Below, piece after piece: positions 1 through 10,875 of a stretch of 64,000 bases of DNA; the first letter of the stretch is position 1; each line of letters begins with the position of its first letter. Under the pieces are notes generated by a model, which saw only the letters and a list, made by a program, of their open reading frames with translations, was not told where the DNA came from and did no database searches. Location of the stretch: the NCBI GenBank assembly GCA_026686845.1, contig JAIVEN010000007.1, positions 32,733,001 through 32,797,000 of the forward strand. The letters run 5' to 3'. The DNA comes from Adenanthera pavonina (taxonomy: Eukaryota > Streptophyta > Magnoliopsida > Fabales > Fabaceae). Made by a program: the position numbers and the translations under genes.

Positions 1-2817
1 GACTAAATAAATAAATTTTAAACCAATATCTTTCTCAATTAAACTGAACAACTTACTTTTAAATTATCATATTGTGACACGATGGGATGTTGAACACACG
101 GTCATTAATGATTTTTTTATTAGTATGGATTCACTTACAAATGTGATATAAAAAGGTTATGTTTGTTGAAAGTTATGGCGTGCCTATTTAAGGAATATAA
201 TATAATATAATACATTGACTATTAGTATTATATATAGACACGTTAGTTATTTGATACACGGTGTAAATTGATTTATATTTTTTTATTTAATTTTTTTTAA
301 ACACTAAAAGTATCCTCTTGTTGAAGTGGAAGACCGGTTCTTTTAAGGCGTAAAAGTCACCAAAATGGGATTTATTTCTTTCAAAAAAATCCTTTTTATA
401 CATATGATAAAAAATTGAACTCAAAACAATATATTTAAAAAATATAGCTATATTTGCTAGCAGCGCTAAATCTTGGTAATTTATATTTTTTTATTTGTAC
501 AAACCAATTTATGTTTCATTTTTTTTAAGCGAGTTTATGCTTCATTTTTAAATTAAAAAAGAAAGATGAAAAGACTAAAATGCCTTCATCCAGCAATGGC
601 AGCCAATGACAGCTCGCGAGTAGTCGCCATGGCAGACTGTGGATGTGGTGACGAATGAAGGCAAGGACACTTTACACCTTTGACAACCTTTACATTATGA
701 TAAATTAAGGAGGATTTATTAGATTTTTTTATGAATAACGATGATTAAAGTTTTAATGTAATCGAGCTTCTTTGGCGAGAAAAAAATGTAATCAAGCTTT
801 GCAATAAAAGCTTATTACAAAAAAAAATGTATACCCAAACGGGCCATCATGGTAATGTAACAATTTTTATATTACATTAAATCATATTGTGATCAACTAG
901 ATGGGCTATTAGTAGTTTACTGATATTACATGGCAAATGAAAACGAAAAGTGTTAATTATTCAATTAATATCAATAGTACAATTAATATCAACAACATTT
1001 ATATTGGCCCAAAAAATTAACATTAAGACGGGAGACTGATATTTGGGGGGCTATTAAGACATAATGACAATTTGAAAATATCAGTTAAAGGCCCAGCTTC
1101 TTTAACGATTTAAAAGAATGATTATATGGATGAAATCCCTTAGTCAATTGAAAACTCATCCAATTGAGCCTCCACGATTTTAAACTAATTTATAAAATAT
1201 TTTTTACCCGTGCTTTTTGCCACACCCAAAATGTGACACAGATGGTGTATAAATAAAAAAAATGAGAAATTGGCTTCCATGATGAAAGCCGATTTAGAAG
1301 GAGTTGTTACAACAATTTTAAGAAAAATTCTAGAAAACTTGAAAGGATGGTTTGGGAAACAAAATTGGGCTTAAGAGTATGATTATGAGTATGGAAGATG
1401 TTAGGTACCTCATAACACCCATTTTTAAAAATGGTTATCTTATGTTGATTATGCAAATTAATATGATTTTGAAAATTATTTTGATTGCCCTCTTATCATT
1501 CACATACACAAATAAAATTAAAAAGAAAAAGAATTAAGAAAATAAAATGGGAGAAAAATATTATTTATTTATAAGAGCAGACTTGATCTAAAATGAGAAT
1601 CTAGAGCCTACATACCCTAATATAGGAATCAAAGCCTATATATTTCGGATAAATATGCATTTCAACTGGTTGGTATTTTTTTAACTTAAATTTTTGTAAT
1701 AATAGAAAGTTAAGTGAAAGTAATTTACTATTTTGAAAACAAAACAATTTTCTAAAGTTTGGATTGGTGTTTTTAATTTACAAAAAATTTAATTCAACTT
1801 GCTTACTCTTATTTTATTTGGTTTATGAAGATATTTTGAATTTCATTTTCTTTTACTAAAAACATTTATGTATTTTTTTCAAGAATTTAATTATTTATTT
1901 TCAGAAAATCAATTTATAATTGATATACCACCAGAGTCATTATCCACACACCAAATTCCCCAAGTACTTATTGAGATTCCAAAATCTCCTACAATACAAA
2001 GGTTTTTTCCTTAAAAAAAAAAAGAAAATATCATTATGCTTATTTATATTTTCAAAAAGATTTGTTCCTATTTATTTTATTAAAATTGGGACATGCGACT
2101 TGACCAATACACCTGTGAAAACTTATTATCCCCATGACAATATAGTTAACTATAGTATTGGCGGAAGTTAAAAAAAAAAAGAACCCACAAGGCATAGTTA
2201 TTTAAATTACTTTAATTAATTTTTTTATTTCAAAATCGTGACCTAATGACCACCAATACACCTGCAGAAATTTATTATCCCCATGGCAATGTGGTTAACT
2301 TAGATAAGTTCAAAACCCCACACGATATAGTTACCTACTAGTGAATGATTTAATTTCATTATTTTATTTAAAATACAAGAATGAATAGGCAGTTAAAATC
2401 AAACCAATTTTGATGAACGCAGATTGATAAACACACTTGCGGAATCCCACTGACTCCCGCGACACACAATGATCCTATGAGTCTGTGGAGATTCTAAAAA
2501 TCCCACACGATAACCTCTAAAATATATATATATATACACATATAATGTAAAATATTTACATGAGTGTACTATTTCATGATAGCGTGTTAGTGTGCAAACT
2601 CAAGTGATTCAAACATAACCATAAAACAAAAAAAATATGTACAAAATAATATAAAAGGTAGAAACTCTTCTGCCTTTAGCTTCTTCCTTTGCTTCTGACA
2701 TTATAGTCTTGATATCTCCCAAATTTGGTCCATGCTCTCGTGATGCACACAAAAAATAACAATGGAGTAGTATTTCACGTGAAGGAACTTTATCAACTTA
2801 GAATTAAGACATACTAA
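1..2817. other. AT-rich intergenic DNA, no gene seen
   Basis: No reading frame here resembles a known protein and no exon series is visible. The stretch is AT-rich, with poly-A and poly-T runs and a short AT microsatellite near 2524-2536. The only recurrent structure is a degenerate motif between 2080 and 2520, listed separately. The right edge is the proposed 3-bp target site of the CACTA-type element that begins at 2818. Confidence 0.6.
2080..2520. repeat. Degenerate dispersed repeat, two or three local copies
   Basis: Two blocks, near 2095-2165 and 2245-2310, share the order 'aatacacctg', then 'ttattatccccatg', then 'caat' and 'gttaac'. A weaker third block follows near 2405-2520. A related copy occurs at 28385-28495 ('catctgcggaaactt', 'catccccatggtgatg'). 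This suggests an old dispersed element, but I cannot assign it to a family and see no termini. Confidence 0.45.
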
Positions 2818-4041
2818 CATTAGTGAAAAAATGCTATTCTGCGTCTCATTTTTTATGTTGGTTGTATGAGGAACCAACATAAAGAAAAGATTAGTGGCAT
2901 TTTTTTAAATAAAATAGTTTATATTGCATTTTTTACATTGGTTATTTTGGAAACCGACATAGGATATAGAATTTCTACATGAATTTATAAAATAGTTTTC
3001 AAATAAACACATTTTAAGCATCCGTTACTTAAGTAACTGACGTGAAAATAATAATTAATTATTTTTTTAAATTTCCATTAACCCCCAATATAGATAGTAC
3101 TCTCCTTGCGATCCTCAGACTAGTCATCCTCTCTCGCTCTCAATCTGTTCAGCTCATCAGCATTGCTTTCTCTAGCCACGATCTCAATTCAAACTTGCCC
3201 ATCGCCGTATGTACAGCCATCTCTCCTACAGTTCCAAATGTTACATTTGCTAACTTCCCAAGAGGGGGTAAATTGGGAAGATTAAAATTTTCTGCAAAAG
3301 TGTAAAAGAAAAAAATAAGAGTACAAAATATAACAAAGTGAAAATCAAGATAAGGGAAGAGAAGACACAATTATTTATCCTGGTTGGGTCTCTTTCTCTT
3401 AACCTACGTTCAGTCCTCAAGCAATCACATGAGATTTTCTATTATCTTACAAGAATTCATTAGGCTTCTTGCAATGCCACAGTACAACTCTATACTATAT
3501 TCTAAGAGCCTGCAGTTTCACTATTTGCACTCTATCTTAGTGCTTCCCAAATCCCTTATGAAATCCCCTCACAAGAATATTTATCTTTCAGATGAAGATA
3601 AGATTATTTACAGCAAATAAATTCTCTGATTTAGAGTAAATATGACAGTTGAAGTACAAGATAGGAAGTTTGTGAGAGTTGAAGGCTTTGACTAAAGAAT
3701 TTTGCAGAATTTTAGTATATACAATGTAAAATTGTTACGCACACTTTTAAATGAAGTTCTATTTATAGATTCATGTCTTAACTATTTATTAGAGATAAGA
3801 TCTAGTAGCTAGAGACATTACCCAACGATTACTCTATAAAAATATCCATTCACCAGCCATATTTAATGCGTTTGACATCCAAAGTTCAAATTTTGGGGAG
3901 TCAATAAACGAATTTCACAGAGACCGTAAGCTAAAGACTTTAACGTTGAACTTCGAAGTTCGTTTGTTTTAAAGAAAAATTTAAATTTTTATCTTTGACA
4001 AATATTTCTATGTTAGATTATATGAATTTTCAAGTTTAAAG

Positions 4042-5902
4042 TGTTAGAAAGGCTGACTTCCCAAGAGGGGGGGTGAATTGGGAAGATTGAAATTTTTCTG
4101 CACAAAGTGAAGTGGGTGAAGATATCACAGTATAATGAAAGCAATGAGTAAAACAGAGCAAGTTGATAAGTAAGGATAAGGAGAGAAAGACTCAGTGATT
4201 TATCCTGGTTCGGTCTATCCTCTTGACCTACGTTCAGTCCCCAAGACACCTCTTGAGATTTATCCACTATACAGCAAGAATTTCAACGGGCTTTTTGCTA
4301 ATGCCACAGTACACGAGTATGCTCTGTTTCTGAGCTCTCTCAAACTCTCCAAGCACTTTCTCTATGTGCTTCCCAATCCCCTTGTGAATTCCCCTCACAA
4401 GTAAATCTATCTTCCAGATAAAGAGTAGATAGTTTACAAAGATATAACTCTCTTGAATAGAGTAGATATAAAGGTTAAAGTATAGATAATGAAGTTGAGA
4501 GGGTAAAAGCTTTTGAGAAAAAGATTCAGTAGAAATTCGGTATTAACTAGTTTGATTCATTACCCACAACTTCAAATGATGTTGTATTTATAGATTTAGG
4601 TCTCAAATATCCGTTAGAGACTAAATGTATCCGTTGGGGAAGTTATCCAACGGTTACTCTGAAAAACTATCCGTTTACCAACCGCATTTAATGTTTCTGA
4701 CATACTGAAATTCGAATTTTGGTTGGTCAACAGACGAATTTTGAAGGAACCGAAGATTAAAGCTTCCAACGTTATAGCACGAAGTTCGTCTGTCCATGAA
4801 GTGAAATTCAAATTTTGAAGCTTACAAAACATTTTCACAATATGACATACGAATTTTCAAGAAGAAAGTTTTTCGGTTAAGTGTGAATAGTGTTTTTAAT
4901 TTTCTACAGTGCCTTCGAAATTCAAATTTTGGAACCCCAAAATTCGTCTGTCACTTGAACGTTTAAAGAGGCACAGTAGAATACTTTCTTCGAAATTCAA
5001 TTTTTGAAAGGGTGAAATTCGTCTGTCAGAGAGACTCTTTTCAGACTAATTTCATCATTCGAATGTTGCAAGTTCTCATCATTCGTATGTCAATATTTTA
5101 CTTTAACAGACTCAAGAACTTAGCTTCTGAAATTCGAATTTTAATGTTCAAAGTTCGTCTGTCAGAAAGCAGTTTTGAGACTTAAATCATTCTTGATCTC
5201 AGATGAACTTTATCAAACTTTCAGACGAATTTCTTCTATTTTCTCAAGTTTTGTTTTGTCTGAAATTCGAATTTTGAAGACTCAAAGTTCGTCTGTTGCA
5301 AAGAAGCTTCTTTCAGACTTATATGAAAATTCGAATGTTGGAAGTTCAAAATTCGTCTGTCAGAGAGCATTTATCAAACTCAATTTGATTTTGATTTCAG
5401 ATGCATTTTATCATAGTTTCAAACGAATTTCTTTGGTTTTCACAAACTTCATTTTACTTGAAATTCGAATTTTGAGAGTGTGAAGTTCGTCTGTTACCAG
5501 AAAGACTTCTTTCAGACTAGATGAAAATTCAAATTTTGAACAACTAAAATTCGTCTGACAGAGAGTCATCTCTTCAGACTTATTCAGTTTTAGCTCGAAA
5601 TTCGAATGTCCAAAGGCAAAGTTCGAATTTCAAACTTGACAGTTCAGTTTAAACTTTCAACCTTTGTCTGTTTGTGGGTGTTTTCCAAATGTTTCAAGAT
5701 TTAACATAAAATCAAAGTTTGAAAACATCTTTTCTTCAAATCAAAATCTTTTACCCAATCATAGCAAAAACTAAGACTCTACAAAAGATCTAACAGCAAA
5801 TACTCATAAAATCTTCACTTGAAACAGCTTTGATCTCCTTTGATATCTTCAATCCAAGCTCTTGAGTGTTGGTTTAGAATCATCAAAACTCTTGATTCAA
5901 CA
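4042..5902 (-). mobile_element. SIRE-like solo LTR nested in the outer copy
   Basis: This 1,861-bp element begins TGTTAGAAAGGCTGAC, ends CTTGATTCAACA and is flanked by a perfect 5-bp duplication TAAAG (4037-4041 and 5903-5907). Joining the flanks restores continuous homology of the outer LTR ('ttcaagtttaaag' then 'ttcttttgataag'). The same stretch is uninterrupted inside this copy near 4853-4885. It is close in sequence to the LTR at 58651-63714. No gag or pol is present, so it is a solo LTR left by recombination between two LTRs. Confidence 0.85.
4700..5660. repeat. Short interspersed minirepeats within the SIRE-like LTR
   Basis: A two-part phrase recurs about every 60-110 bp. One part is AAATTCGAATTTTG or a close variant, centred on the palindrome TTCGAA. 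It is followed 5-15 bp later by AAAGTTCGTCTGTCAGAGAG or a variant. About eight to ten copies are visible here, and the array recurs in the other two related LTRs (5945-6450 and 62650-63490). Spacing and sequence are too irregular for a CRISPR array or a satellite. This is an internal property of the LTR. Confidence 0.75.
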
Positions 5903-6673
5903 TAAAGTTCTTTTGATAAGTGTGAATAGTTGTTCCATATTGCTACAGTGCCTTCGAAGTTCAAATTTTGATGCCTAAAATTTGTTTGTCAATGAGCAAC
6001 TTAATATGGCACAAAAGTTCTTCTTTTCGAAATTCGAATGTTCAAATACTAAAGTTCGTCTGTCAGAGAGATCTGTTATTAGACTTAATTCAAAGTTCGA
6101 ATTTCTGAAGATTGAAGTTTTTCTGTCAAAAGAAGATTTGAACATGCTTATAAACTATCTTTCCAAAGTTTAAATTTTTCAAAATCAAAGTTCGTCTGTC
6201 AGAGGACTGACTTGGAACTCTTTTCAAACGTTACTTTTAGATAACCTTTGACATATTTTCAGACAAATTTTTCATTTTTCATAGATTGTGTTTTACCCAA
6301 AATTTAAATTTTCAAATACTAAAGTTCGTCTGTTAGAGGAACCTCTTTTCAGACTAACATATTTTAAATCCGAAGTTCGAATTTCAGTTATCAAAATTTG
6401 AATTTTCAAAGTAACATATCAAGTTTAACACTTCAAAATTCATCTATTAGTGGGTATTTTTTAAATACTTCATGAGTTAACATGAAAACACATTTTTAAA
6501 ACATTTGTGTACAAGATTAAAGCCTTTTACTCATGTGAATAAAATGAGAAAGTCTACATCTAATCTTATACTCATTTATGCTTGGATTTCTTCACTTGAG
6601 ATCTTTTGTACACCTTTGATATCTTCCTTCCAAGCTTCAGTTGGTTTGGAATCTTCAAAACACTTGATTCAAC

Positions 6674-6700
6674 CCTAAATCCCTAAATCCCTAAACCCCG
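6674..6700. promoter_or_regulatory. Telomere-like CCCTAAA repeats (telo-box-like)
   Basis: Three successive units read CCCTAAAT, CCCTAAAT and CCCTAAACCCC. Plant telomere units are CCCTAAA, and short interstitial copies (telo boxes) are common just upstream of plant genes. They sit about 25 bp before an ATG at 6725 that opens a 61-codon frame. They may be the promoter or 5' UTR remnant of a captured gene. Confidence 0.4.
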
Positions 6701-7240
6701 GCCATCATATTCCAAAACTCATCGATGATCACTACAGAAGAGAGCAGTTCCTTCTCTCGTATTCACCGCAAAGAGCGCTTCGCACTGAAATTAGCAAAGA
6801 AATCAGGACTAAGCATTTTTTTCGGGTTTGTTGGAACCTTGCTTCTACTCATGCTTTCTTACCATCGTTTGGGTATGTTTTTATTTTTTATTTTTAGTTA
6901 TCATAAGTGATTCTTTTGAATGATGATTTTGCTATTCCATCATCCGGGTACCCTGATTTCATCTTGCTTTGTTGTGTCCATCCCTCCACTCTATTTTTTT
7001 TTGTGAAGTGCCCCGTTATCTTTTCTTGTGCAAAGAGCTAAATCTCCTGCACTTGAGTCTGTTTGAATCCCATGGGTTCTCTTTTGCTGTTGTTGTAACG
7101 TGGAAACATGGGATAATTTTGGTGAAAGTCCAACTGGAAATTAGTTCGGAAAAGTGCTCATTTTAATATGTATTTCCCTATAAATTTGAACTATCATAGA
7201 TCTTGTTGGATAAACAAGGTATTGTTAGGTATATATATAG

Positions 7241-7563
7241 AGGGGTTGTCTTTATATATGATGGTAATGAGGAAGAAAATGGTGGGTATGTTACTGCCAA
7301 ATCTTATATGTGTGAGAAACTCAAGCTTAGCGCTGGTGACTATGAAAAGGTTTGAATTCTTTTGATTTTTTTTCTAGACTATGAACTTTATGGTTATTTG
7401 ATGTTTTTTAGTAATGATAATTATACACAGGGTCATGAAGCAGATTCTTCAATCTTTGAAGATATACCATCATCTCCTAAATCTCCTTTGTCACTTGAAA
7501 GGCAGTGGCAAGCAAGAGAAAATAACTGTGAATGTAAAGAAGCCTTACTTATTGCGATGTCTT
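7241..7563 (+). pseudogene. Unassigned captured exons
   Basis: Two exon-like segments have fitting splice sites. The first, 7241-7349, follows 'atatatatag' and precedes 'gtttgaattc'; it encodes a peptide containing EENGGYVTAKSYMCEKLKL and LSAGDYEK. The second starts at 7431 after 'ttatacacag' and encodes a peptide containing EDIPSSPKSPLSLERQW. A third possible piece at 7647-7800 carries a stop. I do not recognise the family. They look like plant coding sequence cut out of a longer gene, because no start or terminal stop belongs to them. Their position just before three other gene fragments suggests they were captured together. Confidence 0.4.
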
Positions 7564-8294
7564 AGTTTTTTTTTTGGCACAAGAAGTCTTTTAGCTTTAG
7601 ATCTGCACCATGATGTTATTCCATAATATAATTTTTGTGTGCAGTCAGCAAAGGAAACAATGATGGATTATATACTATTGGTCAAACCTTAAGAATTAGA
7701 TTGGGCCTTTGAAGGGATTTCTCTTAACAATATGAGTTTATGTAAAGGTTGGATGAATGGAATTGAAGTATCAACTGGGAGTGATGGATGCAATACTGGA
7801 GGGGTGAAGTTGAAAGGTATATACAATGGTGACATTAATTAATCTGCTCAATTTTTTCATCCAAAAAAATTTGTTTACTTGATTGATTTGCTTCATTATT
7901 TGCTCTATATGCCAGAAGATTTGATATTCACTTTGGATATTCTCTACATTACAACCATAGATTGAGAATAAACCATCTGGGCCTGCAGAAAAGATTGCTT
8001 TGCTTATAAAGATATTTATTATTTTGTATAATTTTTTGTAGTCTATTTCTGTATTTTTGTTTTGAAATCCTTCCATTGTTCATTTTACTTAGGCAAAGGG
8101 TATATTATAATACTTTAGATGAAGTCTATAAAATATTTTGAAGCTTATAATTCTTTGAGGTAATAGTCATCAAAGGATGAGGTTCATACATTATCCCATT
8201 TCCTTGGTGAGTGATTATTATGATCATTGTGCTTTTAAGGATGAGGCCATAATTTTGTTAGGGTGGTCAAACTGGTTTGTTCTCTGTCATGCAG

Positions 8295-9063
8295 AATCTT
8301 CCAGCACCTAACATATTTATTCCTACTGACTTGTCACTTAAGATTGTGCTAGAGAAGGTACAACATGTTGTGGTTTAGTTTAACATAATTATGATTCTCA
8401 GTGTCTTAATATTGTTTAAACTACTAGTTGATAGTTTTTTTCTTTTTTGAAAAAAAAATGAGAGAAACACATTAATCGAGGAGCAAATGTGCAAGAGAAG
8501 GTACAATGTGTTGTGATTTAGTTTAACATAATTATGATTCTCAGTGTCTTAATATTGTTTAAACTAGTAGTTGATAGTTCTTTTCTTTTTTGAAAAAAAT
8601 GAGAGAAACACATTAATCGAGGGGCAAAGCATAGAGTAACAATATCCCATGATCCAACCTTTATAATATATTAATTAGGATTATTTATCTTTTGGAACAG
8701 ATCAAGTTTCCGATTTTGTTAAGCAGGTAATCATATTTAACTTTATGGTATAAGACAGATATAATGTTTCCTACTCCTAAGGCTTATGTAAAGATAGATT
8801 TCAATTGTCCTTATGCTGGAAACTCCCACAAAGCTGAAGTTTTGACTGATATTTTCATATGATTCTTGATGGACTACTTGAATGAATATGGTTGGTTGGT
8901 TTCTTAAACAACTAGACCTTGCATAGAGCATTTTTCCTGAACTGGTATTCTTAGATGCTAATTATAAATGGAAGAATTTCTTACTGCAGCTCATTTTTTA
9001 GCTTACTATGCTCAGGTTGCTGGTTTGTATTATGGCATAAACCACATGAATAGTGATTTTCAG
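8295..9063 (+). pseudogene. Insulin-degrading-enzyme-like metallopeptidase fragment
   Basis: Four exon-like pieces in order resemble the middle part of plant insulin-degrading enzymes (M16 zinc peptidases). Piece 8295-8357 encodes LPAPNIFIPTDLSLK and ends at a GT donor. Piece 8701-8726 encodes IKFPILLS. Piece 8752-8895 encodes PTPKAYVKIDFNCPYAG, then EAVLTDIF-like and LMDYLNEY segments, and contains an in-frame stop. Piece 8990-9063 follows a CAG acceptor, encodes YYAQVAGLYYGINH and ends before GTATTAC. The catalytic HxxEH region lies further N-terminal in this family and is absent. Retained introns show that genomic DNA, not cDNA, was copied. The fragment is non-functional. The family assignment is from recognised motifs, not a search. 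Confidence 0.65.
8348..8632. repeat. 143-bp tandem duplication in the fragment's intron
   Basis: The segment beginning 'gctagagaaggtacaa' at 8348 is repeated from 'gcaagagaaggtacaa' at 8491. The copies share 'aacataattatgattctcag', the poly-T/poly-A stretch and 'cacattaatcgagg'. They differ by a few substitutions and homopolymer lengths. The repeat starts at the end of the preceding exon, so the second copy duplicates an exon edge and its splice donor. Confidence 0.8.
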
Positions 9064-9272
9064 GTATTACTTTTTTAATTTAATTTATTATTGTACAACA
9101 TGCCTAAATCCCACATTAACGTGAGATCCTTTAGAGTTTAATTGAAAACAAATGAACTAAACTTGCCTAATGTGATTTGTGTTATCTTACAAGCATTGCT
9201 GGCATATATCTATTTTAATTGTACTGCATTTTACAAAAATACAAATAACCTGTGTTTTGTATGTCACAACTT

Positions 9273-9350
9273 GAAAATTTGTTGTTGGATGCTCTTAGAT
9301 TGCTTAAAGTTTCTGATTTTGGATTGGGTGCACTACCTCAACAACTTCAA
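9273..9350 (+). pseudogene. CIPK/SnRK3-like protein kinase exon fragment
   Basis: These 78 bases encode ENLLLDALRLLK followed by VSDFGLGALPQQLQ. That is the catalytic-loop end and the DFG magnesium-binding segment of CBL-interacting protein kinases, which usually read NLLLD...LKVSDFGLSAL. The segment ends exactly at a GT (cttcaa|gttag), consistent with an exon of an intron-rich CIPK. Neither the HRDLKP loop nor the NAF regulatory domain is present, so the piece is one isolated exon. It lies only 210 bp after the metallopeptidase fragment and 150 bp before the Dicer-like one. Confidence 0.7.
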
Positions 9351-9500
9351 GTTAGTATAGTGATTAATTCTTATAATATTAAATGCAATATTAGTCAATT
9401 TCAACTCGTAATTGATCATCCTATGATCTAATTCAGGAAGAAATTAAATTAAAAGAAATTAGTAAATGCATACTATGTATTACTTTATTCTATGTACTAG

Positions 9501-9996
9501 TCAATTACTATGGATTGCAAGGGTCAGATATCAGAATTTGAAAATATCTTGGACTCCAAGGTATTAGTAAATTTCATGTATTGAATTTATCTAAACTTTA
9601 TTTTTTTCCTTAAATTTCAATGTAGCTTCTATGCCTCTGTAGATATATACAATTGAAGATAGAAGAAAGATAGATGTTTATATCCGTTCTACAAAAGAGA
9701 GTTGTAGATTCCATGATCAAGCACAATTTCCTGCTATGTGTTTGAAACCAAAGATTGAAACCAAAAATGCACCTTCGTGCCCCATTTACATAGCCATCTT
9801 ATTCTTCTATCAAAGGATAATGGCTGAAGTTTATTTGTTTTGACAATCTGATGCCTTGTCAGAATTTCAAAGGTCATTGCAAAGTAACTATGAAGATTTG
9901 GATGATAAATTTAGGGCCTTGCATAAGCTAATGTCTAATGAACTTGCCAAAACCATGCATTGCCTTGAAGATCTTGGACTCCTATGTACTTATGAG
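9501..9996 (+). pseudogene. Dicer-like (DCL) gene fragment, three exons
   Basis: Exon 9501-9560 (acceptor tactag, donor GTATTAG) encodes CKGQISEFENILDSK. Exon 9643 onward (acceptor ctgtag) encodes IYTIEDRRKIDVYI and continues about 45 codons. Exon 9863-9996 (acceptor ttgtcag, donor GTATGC) encodes FQRSLQSNYEDLDDKF, then AKTMHCLEDLGLLCTYE. The series 'ISELE..LDSK-(V/I)YT.EDR' and 'CL(D/E)(D/E)LGL.C.YE' is characteristic of the region after the helicase domain in plant DCL2/DCL4-type proteins, as I recall those sequences. No helicase, PAZ or RNase III domain is present. Frames and splice sites are intact, which suggests recent capture. The family assignment is by motif memory only. Confidence 0.6.
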
Positions 9997-10875
9997 GTAT
10001 GCATCTTACTCTTAGACAAAGTGGAAAATCATTGTGCCTAAAGGAAAAAAAAATGGAAAATTGATGTCTTTTATGTTTGTAATGGAATATTCATAGCAGC
10101 CATAATTTTTTAATGATGTAACTAACACAAGATTTTTTACTTCTTGAAAATTGTTAGTTTAATCTATTTTGGGATAAATAATGTTGTCTTAATATGTGAA
10201 TTCTTGTAAATGACATCAACGATTTCATCTCTATCCTACATAAATTCTTTTGGCCCTTGTGTTTGTGTGTGGTTCTCTTTTTTTTAATGAATCAATTTGT
10301 TTTGCTCTCTCTACTTTTGAATCTACTTTCATTTTTGATATTGTAACTATCATGTAGGGGACAACCTGCTATTTTGTTCACCTATCACTAATATTTGTCG
10401 AGCAATCATGACAAATTCTATTTAGTTAAAAATCTTGATGTTTTTATATTATTGTTGACTTTGATGCGTGGTTGTGATGGGAAATTTGGAACCGCTTACT
10501 CTAGGCTCTAGAGTTGATTGGTCATTTATTATTTTAGAAGTTTTCATTCACTAGTGGTTTTGTATTATGGAATTGTTACAATAGTTCAAATAGAGGGACA
10601 AGAATGGAAAAAAAGGAAATTTTAATTTTTTTAAAATTAACTTTCGAAAGCGTTTGTTAGTGAAAAGCGTTCTCTAAAGTGTCGGCAATGTTTTGAAAGC
10701 GTTTTTGAATTCAAAGTAAAACGTTTCCGAAACTAGTATAAATTAAAAAAAAAGGCAATTTTTATGTCAATTATTTATGAAGCAGACGTAAAAGGAATAT
10801 GTTTTCTACATCAGTTCTAGAACCAACGTAAAAATAAAAAAGAATCAACATAAAAAATCAAGTTTGCAGTAGTGT

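Larger units (their letters stand above)
3239..6673 (-). mobile_element. SIRE-like solo LTR (outer copy, interrupted)
   Basis: The sequence starts TGTTACATTTGCTAAC and continues with the 'cttcccaagaggggg' and 'gaattgggaagatt' phrases also found at 4042 and 58651. It resumes at 5908 after the nested copy and ends near 'cttgattcaac' at 6673. The 5-bp flanks CCAAA (3234-3238) and CCTAA (6674-6678) match at four of five positions. No internal coding region is present, so this is a solo LTR. The strand is inferred from the related copy at 58651-63714, whose polypurine tract lies on its high-coordinate side. The copy is more diverged than the one inserted into it. Confidence 0.7.
2818..10874. mobile_element. 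Non-autonomous CACTA-type element carrying gene fragments
   Basis: The left end reads CATTAGTGAAAAA. The right end, read inward on the other strand, is CACTACTGCAAAC, so 9 of 13 positions match. TAA flanks both sides (2815-2817 and 10875-10877), the 3-bp duplication typical of CACTA elements. Both subterminal regions carry the phrase TTTTTTATGTTG followed by alternating 'accaacat' and 'atgttggtt' pieces. No transposase is visible, so the element would be non-autonomous. Its interior holds two nested SIRE-like LTRs (3239-6673) and exon-intron fragments of several unrelated genes (7241-9996). The left terminus is degenerate. The LINE to the right does not resume to the left of 2818, so the left boundary is the weaker call. 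Confidence 0.6.

Noticed and set aside
4700..5660. Possible CRISPR array or satellite
   Set aside because: Unit sequence and spacing are irregular, the array is part of an LTR repeated elsewhere in the window, and the context is a plant nuclear genome.
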